64,000 bases of DNA from Austropuccinia psidii (taxonomy: Eukaryota > Basidiomycota > Pucciniomycetes > Pucciniales > Sphaerophragmiaceae), in contig JALGQZ010000009.1 of assembly GCA_023105745.1 (NCBI GenBank), forward strand, positions 11,394,564 through 11,458,563, written 5' to 3'. The position numbers and the translations under genes were made by a program. The notes below the pieces were generated by a model that saw only the letters and a program-made list of their open reading frames with translations, ran no database searches and was not told the DNA's origin. This document shows, in pieces, positions 1-10,458 of this stretch (its first letter is position 1; every line of letters starts with the position of its first letter).

Positions 1-1115
1 CATTGAACCCTGGTTTAGACCAAAAAAGGGCTGGTTTAAGCCATTTTTAGCCATTTTAGACCCTTAAATCATCCATTACTATAGCAATACCTGGTCTAGA
101 GCCTTCAAAACACGTCAGAATGTGTGTAAGAGACTTAGAAACCAGTTAAAACTGTCTTTAGTATGATTGTTTTATCTTAAGGGTAGTTTTACCCTCTTGG
201 AAACAGCTAAAACTACCCCAATTGGTATCAAAACCTCATCATCAATTGAGTCCACAGACCCTGTAACTCAATTCCAGGCCAAAAGTAATGAACTTTTGCA
301 TGAATTTTGACACCACACGCCTGTCAGCAAGGATTTTAGGGGTCTAGCTCCCCCTTAGAGCTGGAGTTCCTTTCCCCCCCAAATTTAATCTTTCCAATTT
401 ATTTTTCCTTTAATTCCTCATCATGTATTATACTTATAATTTACATATGTAGTTCAATTGAATTGTACAGTACAATACAGTAATAATTGATACCTCATAT
501 GTAAATCAAAGTTCACTTATGTAATACACGCGCACATTTTGACATTTCAATTGAATTCAATTGAAAATACTTCAATTCCTCATAGCTTCTAAACTAAACA
601 CAACACCTCAATTTTAACACAAAAATTTATGGTTAACACCACATGTGGTGTGAATGAGATCAAACTTTTGAGGATTTTCAACTTTTTTATTGAAAATACT
701 AAAAACTTAATTTAAGCTTATTTAGAGTTGAGTTACAAAAATTTCACTCAGAGGTGACCCCACCTGATTTTTTATGAGGAATCCAATGGTGAAATAATTT
801 TTATATGTTTATTTATTGGATAAAAAGCTATAATAATTTTTATTTAACTTTTTTCCAAATTTATTTATTTTTTTACAATTTTGTTAAAAATTCATTTTTA
901 CTTAATTTTTCAAGTATAAATGTAATTTTATAATTCCAAAATTTAATGTAATTTTATTTTTGAATTGTAATTAAATTTTTAATTTTGAATATAATTTTAT
1001 ATTTATATGTTGATTTTTATTTTAATAATATAAATAAATTTATTTTATTTATATTTATATGTTAATTTTGTATTTGTGGTCTTTTGGGTATATGAAATTA
1101 CCTCTAAGGCTCACA
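1..1115 (-). repeat. LTR-A copy A1, partial, reverse orientation
   Basis: Read on the minus strand this begins TGTGAGCCTTAGAGG at 1115 and matches, base for base with scattered changes, the segment 17647-18757 read on the plus strand. The start resembles LTR starts at 22150, 27530, 53950 and 62553 (plus) and 30576 (minus). The copy runs off the left window edge, so its 3' end and any attached internal region are not visible. I first read 1-1115 and 17647-18757 as terminal inverted repeats of one large DNA transposon, but the TG...CA ends seen in other copies make inverted LTR copies the better reading. Confidence 0.8.
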
Positions 1116-1933
1116 ATTACTTCAATATGTGGAAAATCAAATCATTTGGGGTGTTAATTTAAGTAAGCTAGGGCAGTTTCTGCATAAGGAAATGAAACAA
1201 AGCTGCAATAACTCAAGTATTTTTGTGAAGTTTGTAAAATTCAATATTCATGTATCAATATGGCTATACCTTAATTTCACAAATTATCTGATCATTTAAT
1301 AACACTCTATCAAGATATTTTGCTATTTAATGGATTTTTTGATAATATTGACTGTATTCTATAGGCTCTCTAGATTTTTACTTCAATTTCCTTGATATTA
1401 AGCATATCTTTAAGCAATTGGAATATATGAAGAGCTCTCATTGCAATGGCAAACTTAAAATTATATCTGACTTTGGTTGTTTGATAAATTTAAGTATTCA
1501 ATCATGGATTTTTCAATTCATCAAAACCAAAAAATAGAAAATCAATATTATAAAAACTAATTCAGAAAATAATTTTCTATTCTCTCTATAATAATAATTC
1601 CTCAAATGTATGGGGGACACATTTATAGACATCTTTTACTCATGCAATTTGGGATAATACAAATTTTCAACAGCCATCCAGAAAAATCAAAAACTTCAGA
1701 TTTTTAAATGAATAAAACAATTAAATTAGTTACTCTCAAATGATGGGAATTCTACATAATATTAATGCACAAAAATTGGTAGAAGTTGTTTTTTTTTAAA
1801 AAAATGTATTTCTCAAAACACATTTTTTGAGCTTCTCATAGTATTTTGAAGCCTGTATTACTTTGAAAAATTTAGAAAGACCAAAATAATGACATATTCA
1901 GAATAAAAATCTGTTTATAAAGTGTAGTTAGGC
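1116..1933. other. Intergenic AT-rich spacer, nothing recognised
   Basis: No open frame, no clear repeat and no RNA gene seen between LTR-A copy A1 and the MULE terminal repeat. It holds only homopolymer runs and short AT-rich words. Confidence 0.6.
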
Positions 1934-2075
1934 AGCTTATATATATGGTTATTGGTAAAAACACATAAGCAAATTGGTAAAAGCATGTAATAGCTTATGT
2001 GTTTTTGCTAAAAACATATGTGTTTTGGCCATAAATTGGTAAAAACATGTAAGGTTTTGGTAAAAACACATAAGG
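1934..2075. repeat. MULE left terminal/subterminal inverted repeat
   Basis: Contains ATTGGTAAAAACACATAAG and several variants (GTAAAAGCATGTAA, CTTATGTGTTTTTGC, ATGTGTTTTGGCCATAAATT, GGTAAAAACATGTAAGG). The right end at 6285-6365 carries GGCCATAAATTGCTAAAAAC and CACATAAGGACTTACATGTG in the opposite order. Clustered copies of one motif near both ends are typical transposase-binding arrays. Confidence 0.75.
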
Positions 2076-3577
2076 GGTGCCCTGGGCCCATTTTTACTTA
2101 AAAATGAAACACAAAAATGCCTGTATTAGGCCAAAACATGTCCCAAAAGGGGGTTTTCCCCCCAAAACCCCTCTAAGTCCCAATTGTTTCAGTTTTTTTT
2201 GCCCAGCCCCCCCAAAAAAAAGACAAAACACCCCAAATAATCTACATTATGCCCACCCCAAAAGTTCTTTTTTTAAAAAACAGAATTACCAAAGAAATTT
2301 TTTCAAAGCTTTTCACACTTTTCATTCTTTTTTTCCCCCAAAGACTGCATTTTCCACCACAACAAACTGCTTTCAAGCCTCTAAATTTCCAATCTTTTAC
2401 CTTCTATCATCCATTAATCCCACATTTAAACCACCATTTTTCACTATTAGCCACTTCTTTTAATTTTTCATACCTTTTTTCACTTCTTTTCACCTTTCAA
2501 AAGCTTCTTACCCCATTCCAAATCCTGAAATCCCTCCTTTTTTTCAAATTTATACATCTTTTTCACTCAAAAATGCTTCAACCCCCCACTGAAGGTGAAT
2601 TTCAGACCCTTGAGCTTCTTTGGCAGCATGTGCATAATGTTTCCAGGGCTCAGGGGTATGCTTTGTCCACCTTGAGGTCCAATATGACCCACCACCAAGT
2701 TGAAATAGGTTGTGACAGGTATGGGCCCCCAAATGCTAACAATAACCCCACCAAAACAGTCACTTCAAGAAATCTTGACTGTCCTTTTAGACTTTATGCC
2801 AGAAAATATTCCAAGAGTACCACTTGGACTCTTAAAGTCAAAAATGCTGAACATAGCCATGATTCCACTTAAAATATCATGGCACATCCTGCTTTCAGGA
2901 AATTCAATGAGCAAGGAACATCACAAAATTCTCAAATGTGTGAATCCCTGCTTCTGAAAAGGCAAATTCAGGCACAATTATGCATCCAGAGGGAGTCTGA
3001 CAGGCCTGTAATCCTTCAAGACATTTAAAACCAAGTCAAGAAAATCAAGAAAGACAAACTGTAAGGCAGAAGGCCCATTGATGCTCTTATTGACACTCTC
3101 AAAGAAGAAAGTTTTGTTTGGTCCTCTGCAAGGGATTCTGAGGGACACATTACCTCCTTGTTTTTCACTCACCCCCTTGCCATAAAACTCCTTCATGGCT
3201 TTCCTCATGTTACTCTTATGGATTGTAATTATAAAAACAATAAGTAAAAAATGCCCCTTTTTCATATTTCTGGATTCAGCTCAACCAATAAGACCTTTTC
3301 TGGGGATTTTTGTTTGATGAAGAATGAAACTGAACCCTCATATACTTGGGAATTAAATCAACACATAGAAAAGGTCCCCAACAATACCAATATTGTTTCC
3401 CCTTCCATCATTGTTATTGACAGGGATCTGGCCTTGAAAAACTCTGTTAAGAAGCTCTTCCCAGACTCCAAGGTCATGTTATGCATTTGGCACATCAATA
3501 AAGATGTATCTGCCAATTTCATGAAGAAAATTGGTGATGGAACTGATTTTGAAAACTTAATGGGCCTTTGGAATCAA

Positions 3578-3659
3578 GTAATATACTTTTATATATCACT
3601 TTATTTCACTTTTTTTCTTATTATTGCTTTTATTAATGAAATTGGGATTCATTTCTCAG
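3578..3659 (+). other. Intron 1 of the MULE transposase pseudogene (82 bp)
   Basis: GTAATATAC donor and TTTCTCAG acceptor. Removing it joins two segments without changing frame (NQ|VMYSS), which restores a continuous family-like reading. T-rich interior, length typical of basidiomycete introns. Confidence 0.75.
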
Positions 3660-4211
3660 GTTATGTATTCATCCACTGAAAAGTCTTCCAAAGACAACTG
3701 GAAGAAGCTTCAAACGCAAGTCAAACATCCTGAAGTCTTGAAATATTTGGAGAATACCTGGCTTCCTCTAAAGGAGTATTATGTGCCAGCCTGGACCACC
3801 CGCCATTTCCACATAGGTGTGGGCTCCACCTCCAGAGTTAAAGGTGCCCATGCCATGGTTAAACTTTGGCTCCAAAAGTCCACTGGTACTCTCCTGAAGG
3901 TAGTGAGGGCTCTCCACATGGAATTCAGAAAACAATTTATTGATATAATAAACAGAATCTCCAAAGAAATGATTTTCAATGTCAAGAATTTTCCTCCACA
4001 CATCTGTGCCCTCAATGGCAAGGTGTCTCATTATGCTCTTCAGATGGCCTTTGAAAATTTAAAAACCAAATTTCCTCCCAATGAAAAATGCACCAACAAA
4101 TACAACAATTATCAAGGCATTCCTTGCAAGCATAAGACCCAAAAGGCATTTTCCAAGAGCCAAAGGCTTGAGATATCAGACTTTCATCCTAAGTGGCATT
4201 TGAATTTGCCT

Positions 4212-4283
4212 GTGAGGGTTTTTTAACTTCAAATTCTTACTTTTTTCCTTATTAACTGATTTTCTTTGTCATATTCTTCTCAG
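4212..4283 (+). other. Intron 2 of the MULE pseudogene (72 bp)
   Basis: Donor GTGAGGGT just after WHLNLP and acceptor TTCTTCTCAG. Phase 0. Reading on gives TGLKGDYQSV and then a stop, so downstream coding is damaged whichever way it is spliced. Confidence 0.55.
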
Positions 4284-4439
4284 ACTGGTTTGAAAGGTGA
4301 TTATCAAAGTGTTTAGAAAGAAAGAAAGAAAGAAGCCAAGGAAATATTTGAAGATATGGGGAAGACCTTTTTCAAAGACCAATGGCAGAAATCACCCCAA
4401 TTCTTCAACATTTTCAAGATGTTTTGACTGAAAAAGTCC

Positions 4440-5563
4440 CATTTGATCAAATTCCAAAGAGTCAAGAGGATGATAAATATTATGAAGATCCACTAGAATG
4501 AAAGAATATCTGTGGAAGACCTCAAGGAGCCTAGAATAAAAATAAAAATAAAAACAAAATAGAACCATCAACATTTGAGATTATTGAAAGTCAATCAAAG
4601 AGAAGAGGAAGAAACCCATCAAAAGTGACCAGTACAACAGCATAAAGATCACAGTCAAATTTCCCCTCTCCAATTATGGAAGTGGACTCATCTGAAAGTG
4701 CTGAAGATTCTGAGGCCTCATTATCAAAATCAATCAGTTCATCAGATTCACTACCCTCAGCAACTGAATTAAATAAATCAGAAGCCACCCTTAGAAGGTA
4801 CAGAATATTGGCAATTGGAAGCAAAACCTCACAAAGAAAATCACACAAGCCTGCCATCAGCTTGAAGATATATTATGTAATTGACTTGACCTGTGAGCAT
4901 TGTCAAAGAAATTATCACACAAGTGATGAATGCTCCAAGCTGTTTGTGAGTTTCTGATTCTTTTTAATGTATATCTCTCTTGTTTATTTTCATATTTATT
5001 CATCTTTTGACCTTATTTTATCAGATATCTGGATCAGAAGACTTGCCCAAGTTTATATTGAAATACACCTTCAAGGCCATCAATGTCCAGGGTGATCGAA
5101 ACTGTGGCTACAGAGCAGTATCCCACTACATTTAAAAGACTCAAGATCAATGTGCTAATGTCAGAGGTTACTTTGCTGAAGAAATTCAACAAGATCAAGA
5201 CCTTTATGAAGCCATGAACACTTTAATTCCCTCAGTATTCTCTTATTTGGAAAGAATTGAATGGTATGGTGATTCTGGCCAGGATCAAAAAAGAAAGTGG
5301 ATGTCCATGCCTGACATGGGGGATCCAATTGAAAATAAATATCAAAGACCAGTTTTCTTTTGTTCCACAGTCCAATATTTTCTTTTTTACCTTATTTCTG
5401 TCCTCCAAATGATAGTCCCCCCATTTTCATCTGCTTCTTGGACAGCTGTTCTCATTTTGTTCCTTTGGATATAATCATTTCTAAAGTCTATCCAGTACCC
5501 CCATTACTGTTAATTGGGAATTTAATGCCCAACCACAAGCCCTGGGGTGGGCTAATAAGTTGA
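4440..5563 (+). pseudogene. C-terminal part of the MULE protein: acidic/Ser-rich linker, zinc-knuckle-like segment and OTU cysteine-protease domain, broken
   Basis: A linker with GRPQG and KNKNKNK near 4520 and a Ser/Glu/Asp-rich tract from 4676 leads to CEHCQRNYHTSDEC (a CxxC...H...C knuckle-like pattern) near 4890-4932. A phase-0 intron (4946-5024) is followed by INVQGDRNCGYRAVS, the catalytic Cys box of OTU peptidases (Cys codon 5103-5105; family form DGNC, here DRNC). Later words are RKWMSMPD and YQRPVFFCS; after a frameshift between about 5390 and 5430 comes SHFVPLD, holding the expected catalytic His (codon 5453-5455). OTU enzymes cleave ubiquitin linkages. Placement directly behind a MULE transposase with no start of its own suggests one fusion protein. 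A stop lies just after the Cys box near 5132. The domain call is good; function in this copy is lost. Confidence 0.8.
4946..5024 (+). other. Intron 3 of the MULE-OTU pseudogene (79 bp)
   Basis: GTGAGTTTC donor, TTTTATCAG acceptor, phase 0. Splicing joins the knuckle-like segment (ending CSKLF) to ISGSEDLPKF, leading straight into the OTU catalytic box. Confidence 0.75.
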
Positions 5564-5775
5564 AGAAACACAGGATGTTATATTTGTCCAATCTTCCTCC
5601 CCCCCTCAGAAAAGACCAACTATTTTGGAGGTTGATTCAGATTGATTGATTTTTGTATATACAATTTATGCCAATTATCCCCCTCCAAGTCCTATTTATT
5701 GCTTAAATCCCACCTATCATACATGTGGCACTTTTGTACTTAAAAATAGTCATATTACAAACAAGTTTTTTTTTT

Positions 5776-6125
5776 TGAAAAAAAACACTTATTGCGCCTT
5801 CACTTGTTGTCCCACCAAAAAAATCCCCCAATTCATGGGCTTCTGGTTCTTTATTTTCCAGATTAAATCCTTTATTTTTAAAAAAAATTGAAGGAAATTC
5901 ATAAGTGGGAAGTTTTTGTATTGATTTTTTACAAATAGTAATATTGAAAAGACAGGAAAAAAAAATCTGAAAAAAAAACACTTTTAGTGCCTTCACTTGT
6001 CCCACCAAAATAAATTCCCAAAATTATGGGCTTTTGGTTCTTTATTCTCCAGATTGACCCCTTCAATTCATAAAAAAATGAAGGAGATTCATAAGTGGAA
6101 AGAGTTTAGATGAACTTTCTAAAAA
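5776..6125 (+). repeat. Two direct repeats of about 193 bp in the MULE 3' region
   Basis: Unit 1 has CACTTATTGCGCCTTCACTTG-type sequence at 5786 and unit 2 CACTTTTAGTGCCTTCACTT at 5979. Both continue through CCCACCAAA, TGGGCTTNTGGTTCTTTATT, CCAGATT and ATTCATAAGTGG. This is an old local duplication in the non-coding 3' side of the element. Confidence 0.75.
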
Positions 6126-6284
6126 ATGTGCCATTTTGTCATATTAGCCAAATTTGAGAAATTTGGCCCAAAAAAAAATATGAAAAAATTTGTGAGTATT
6201 GAAATCCCATGTTGGGAAAAACATGGCAAATTTTTTTTAAAAAGACCTCGAAACTGATCCTGAGGATTTTCTTTTGAAAAATAA

Positions 6285-6365
6285 GGTCACTTACATGTTT
6301 TGGCCATAAATTGCTAAAAACACATAAGGACTTACATGTGTTTACCAACACCCATATATATAGCT
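6285..6365. repeat. MULE right terminal/subterminal inverted repeat
   Basis: Reverse complement begins AGCTATATATATGGGTGTT and then GGTAAACACATGTAAG, mirroring the left end at 1934. The shared word GGCCATAAATTG occurs on both sides, in the same orientation. Confidence 0.75.
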
Positions 6366-7429
6366 CTTTCAAGTTTTTGTATAAGATCATAGGAAGATTT
6401 CTCTTGTTTTTCTTTGATATTTATGTTTAATAAAGGATATATATAGTTTCTAAAAGTAGAATTAAATACAGGGAGGCCACATGATTAAGCAGATGCCTTT
6501 TGGAATTAAGCTTGATTTTGAGCAGAAATCACTTCAGTGCCATGTCCACTCATAATAAAAAAATTGTCTGAATAATGTTTCAATTATTAGATTGTAGTTA
6601 TGAAGAATTTATAAAGGAATTGAAACTTTTCTTATTATTTTTTGATGGTAACATGTGAAAAGTTTCTATTCAGAAATTCTTAAACCCAAGAAAGAATGTT
6701 TTCTGCAAAAAATGGATTAATTATTCAAATTAACCATGAATTATATGCTTTTTAAATGAGACTATGGTCAAAACTTTCAAATATATCAATTTGGAAATTG
6801 AATAAAATTTTTTTGAATATTTCAAAAGTAAAATGTTATAATTAATCTTAATTTTGAAGATATTTGAACTGGGTTGAAGAAAAATAAAGTTTTTTGTTTT
6901 TTTGACATTATAATATGCTTTATAGGAAGATAGCTCTTGGAGATTAAGTGAACTGGTCTTTTCTTATTGAAAAAAAATATTTTGATTTCTGAAAAATATC
7001 ATTGGAGTAATATTGAATTCAATCTATACTCCTATTGGTATTTCCAATATTTATTTTAAGAATCAATATCATTAATCTTTGTTTTTGAAAGAGAAAACAG
7101 AAGCAAAAAAACCTTACAAAATGGTTTTTTAAGGAATAATTCATGCAAAATGATGGGTTTACTGCAAAAAAATTCAGTATAAGAGAATTTATGGGAGGTT
7201 CATTGAATTTTCTTTTAGTATTACAGTCAAATTTCCTTTATATCATTTGGATAAAAGTAATGGAAAAAATTTCCATTCTGCTACTCCACAGAATTTCTTT
7301 AATTTCCTTTTTTTGAGTTTTTTTATCCATGCTTTAGGTTAACATGTCATTTTTATTTTTTGATCAATTTTTTCTCTTATATATGTAAATTGCTTTTTAT
7401 TTAACTTTATGCTTCATTTTTTTACAAAA

Positions 7430-7548
7430 TTACAGTAGCAGGTGTTTACATGGACTGCTACTGTAAAATGTTTCACACCTGTAAATTTTGTTACAGTACA
7501 GGTGCTGTAATGGATGCAGTACCTGCCATTACAGGACCTTTACTGTAA
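7430..7548. repeat. Two adjacent strong hairpins built on TTACAGTA
   Basis: Hairpin 1: TTACAGTAGCAG at 7430-7441 is perfectly complementary to 7455-7466, with a 13-base loop. Hairpin 2: the 23-base arm 7491-7513 (starting TTACAGTACAGG) pairs with 7526-7548 with two mismatches and a 12-base loop. Both arms start with the same TTACAGTA word. This could be a tiny inverted-repeat element, a remnant of one, or a structured RNA region; no coding capacity. Confidence 0.8.
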
Positions 7549-8329
7549 TGTTTTTTTGAAATTAATTTATTTCCTCCAGTAGCAGGTTCTATATTTCATA
7601 GAGACCACTACTTCTCTTTTTAAAAGAGAGAAAAAACACCCTCAAACAAGACAGAGGAGGGGACTTTCCCTTCAAAAAAGATTTATTTTGGTGTTGATAG
7701 TAAAAAATGATCAAAGCTGCTAATTATAAAGAGTAATTAGACAAAGAAAAAATAAAAAAAAACAAGATGCTAATCAATTTATAGGAATTATAATCAATGC
7801 ATAAAAATAATATATACAATTCTGGGTATTTTGGGGGAAATAATTTTATTCAAAAAGAAATGAAATACTTTATCTCTTCCCTCTGAGGTTCTTTAGATTG
7901 AAAAATAAAAGAAAAAGAAGCTCTAATTAATCCAGTTTATTCAGAAGAGGCTTTATTTGGATGAGCTTATTTTGATATTTGTGAGCCACTTTTTGAAAAA
8001 GAAATAAGAATTAATATGTCCACAAAGTAGTAATAAGTCATAAAACAAGACAGATAAAGGCTTGTTTCATTTTTAAAGTGGTTTGTAATTATTTTTTCCC
8101 TCAACAAGACTGGGATTGTTTGATTTCAAAATAAATTTTGAGATTCAATTTTTATATCTTGAAAGGTATTGACTTGATGAGGAAGATAAAAATGAGAAGC
8201 ATTTTTATATAGTATATCATCTATTTACTTTAACCAGTTGGAAAAAGGAATAAAATATTACAGATTATTTAATATTAAAGTGGCTTTGAAGAACTTGGAA
8301 TATTAACAAAAATTGAAAACCTGGCTCTA

Positions 8330-8430
8330 ACCTAGTTCACAAGCAGGGTTCCAGCTCATTCTAGGATGGGTTCAAGCTGATTTCCAAATGCAACACCTGC
8401 TGTCAGGTGTAGCCAGTTTGCTCATGGTGA
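8330..8430 (+). repeat. Dispersed repeat, copy 1 (partner at 44.48 kb)
   Basis: Shares, at about 70% identity by eye, the run AGCTCAT...GTGGGTTCAAGCTG...TTTCCAAAT...CACCTG...CAGGTGTA...TGGTGAAT with 44482-44580 in the same orientation. Contains a short hairpin, ACACCTG-CTGT-CAGGTGT. Probably a fragment of an unrecognised element. Confidence 0.55.
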
Positions 8431-10458
8431 ATCAAACAAAACATATATATATTCCATTTATTAAGATAGCATTTCAAAATATCAAATATTGAGTATGAAG
8501 AAGTATTAGAAGATTGTGTAACTCTCTATTATAATCTTAAGATTTTACAAAGGAAAACTAAATGTAACATCTACCCTGTTTTGCATCACAAAGAAGAGTC
8601 TATATATAGGTTAGGCCTACAAATATAGATAAAATAATCATATATCTGCAAGATTATATGGAAATAAACTACTTCAAATAACTCTGTAAAGAGCTTCACA
8701 ATATCCGCTTTATTTCATTAGAAAATTAGGCATTAATTGGATGTAAAAATCAAAAGAAAAATGTTTTCAATTTATTATCAGAAATTGTAATATTTTCTCT
8801 TGAGAAAGGAAATAATCCAATTAACAATATTATTTATCTTCTCATGTGAGTAAATAGATGAATCTCATAGAAGAATGAATATTGCTGAAAAAGTTTAACA
8901 GTTGAAATAATGAGAAAATCCTACTTTTTCACCTGAAATTTTCTTATTTATGTATATGGGAAAATGAGAAATTATAATTCATCCCCTTTTAATCAATATC
9001 AAATATATTGAAGCTATATTTAGAATAAATTCATCAAAGATAAGTCTACCAAAAATTATCCATTGGAATTATAATTCTAAATGAAATTTCAATACAAAAC
9101 TATAACAAAAAAAAACATTCAAACTCCTCAGAAGGCTTATTAATTTCTAACAAAATATATATATATAAATACGCTGGAAAGTAGAGAAACCTAAGAGTTC
9201 TAGAATAAATTGAAATAAACGCTTCAAAAAATGTCTTCTGTAACTTCTCAACTGATAAATAATTACAGAAAAACACTAATAGTAGGCTCAAATGTTATAA
9301 AATACCAAATATTGAAAGAAAGCATATATAAATAAATCCTATTGATTTTGTCTTATTGACTCTTATTATAAAAATAAATAATTAAACTAGAATAACACAG
9401 GTAATTCATCAATACCTTGTTGTGTAGATGTACTAATTGAAATTATCATAGGATATAAGGTCTATAATATTAATAATCCTAATGAAATGATTGTTCAAAC
9501 AATACTCGGCTATAATCTATTGGTGAGTATATCAGAAATAAGTTTATTAGGTATTAAGAAAAAAGTACAGCTATCATCATTTTTTGAAAATACATCAAGT
9601 AACTTTAGCTCTTAAGATTCCCTTTTAAAACAATAGAACTAATTTTCTTTGAGTTTATTGAATATTAAGAATAGCTTCAAGATATTCTTAGAATGGTCAA
9701 AATTGATTTAGAAATTTGTAAAATTACTTCAGTTTGAAGTTTCTAATATAAAAGTGTAAGTAAATACATATAAGGATGAATGAATAAACTCCAGGGAGAA
9801 AATAACTATCAGATTCAAATTTTGAAACTATATAAACTCAAGCTCTTCCTTTTCAATAATTGAATCTTGAAATAATTTCAAAATATTTTCTTTCTTGAAA
9901 AATATCAACATTAGGTCTCATTTAATATTAATTATCAAGGAAGAAAGGTCCAGTATAGCTAAGGCTCACTTAAAGCCCTCATTCTCTTATATTTTCCGGT
10001 TACTAACCATAGATCATATTATTAACCAGAATTGTATAAAGACATAAAGCTTAAAGTACTAAAAATATAAAGAATAATAAAGTTATTTCAAGTGGTATTT
10101 ATTTCAGTTTATTGCAGTGAAATTTTCTATTATAAATGGGTGTTGGAGAATCAGGACAAGACCAGAGACCTCCCAATACTCATTGTGATAGCTATAGATA
10201 TTAACTCTCTTAAAGAATTAATTAAATACAGAATTTCTGAAATTAAATAAAGGATAATAAATTGTAAAATGAAATAAGCTTTGGCCAAATATGTGGTCAA
10301 AAGGGGTTATTTACTTCAGGTGGTATGTTTAATAAAAAATACTATCTTAAATTACTCAAATTTTCAAGTAACCTCGGTCTCCATTTGCCAAGAAGTAACT
10401 CATCTTTCAGCTTGAAATAAACACAATTTCCCCTGGGATCTGAAAATCTCAAAACTAC

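Larger units (their letters stand above)
2573..4440 (+). pseudogene. MULE transposase pseudogene (zinc, DDE and SWIM regions)
   Basis: The chosen ATG at 2573 opens MLQPPTEGEF. Residues about 1-100 form a FAR1/WRKY-GCM1-like zinc region (Cys in GCDRYG, Cys in LDCPF, HSH near 2855). In the same frame follow a region ending HVTLMDCNYK (first catalytic Asp codon 3221-3223), IDRDLAL near 3419 (second Asp) and CIWHINKD. After an 82-bp intron the frame resumes with VMYSSTEKSSKDNW. The expected third acid in the family word SRVE reads SRVK (Lys codon 3840-3842). A SWIM-type zinc word, GIPCKH, lies near 4120, followed by DFHPKWHLNL, typical of MULEs. In-frame stops are at 2870, 3026, 3062 and 3245, and another lies after the second intron; the frame then shifts near 4400. 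Known role of the family: cut-and-paste transposition in the nucleus. This copy cannot make it. The family call is secure; exon edges are my inference. Confidence 0.88.
1934..6365 (+). mobile_element. Mutator-like (MULE) DNA transposon carrying an OTU domain, non-autonomous remnant
   Basis: About 4.4 kb bounded by related inverted ends (AGCTTATATATATGG at the left; the reverse complement of the right end reads AGCTATATATATGGG). Inside lies a transposase pseudogene with MULE-type zinc, DDE and SWIM regions followed by an OTU cysteine-protease domain. The interior sides of both ends carry repeats of a TTATGTGTTTTT / CATGT-TTTT motif. I could not find a matching 8-10 bp target duplication next to the ends, so the exact boundaries are uncertain by a few bases. 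Stops and frameshifts show that this copy is dead. Confidence 0.8.
6366..10458. other. AT-rich stretch with no gene; holds hairpins at 7.4-7.5 kb and a dispersed repeat at 8.3 kb
   Basis: Frames are closed within about 60 codons and nothing resembles a known protein. Only the two small features listed separately stand out from the AT-rich background. Confidence 0.6.
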
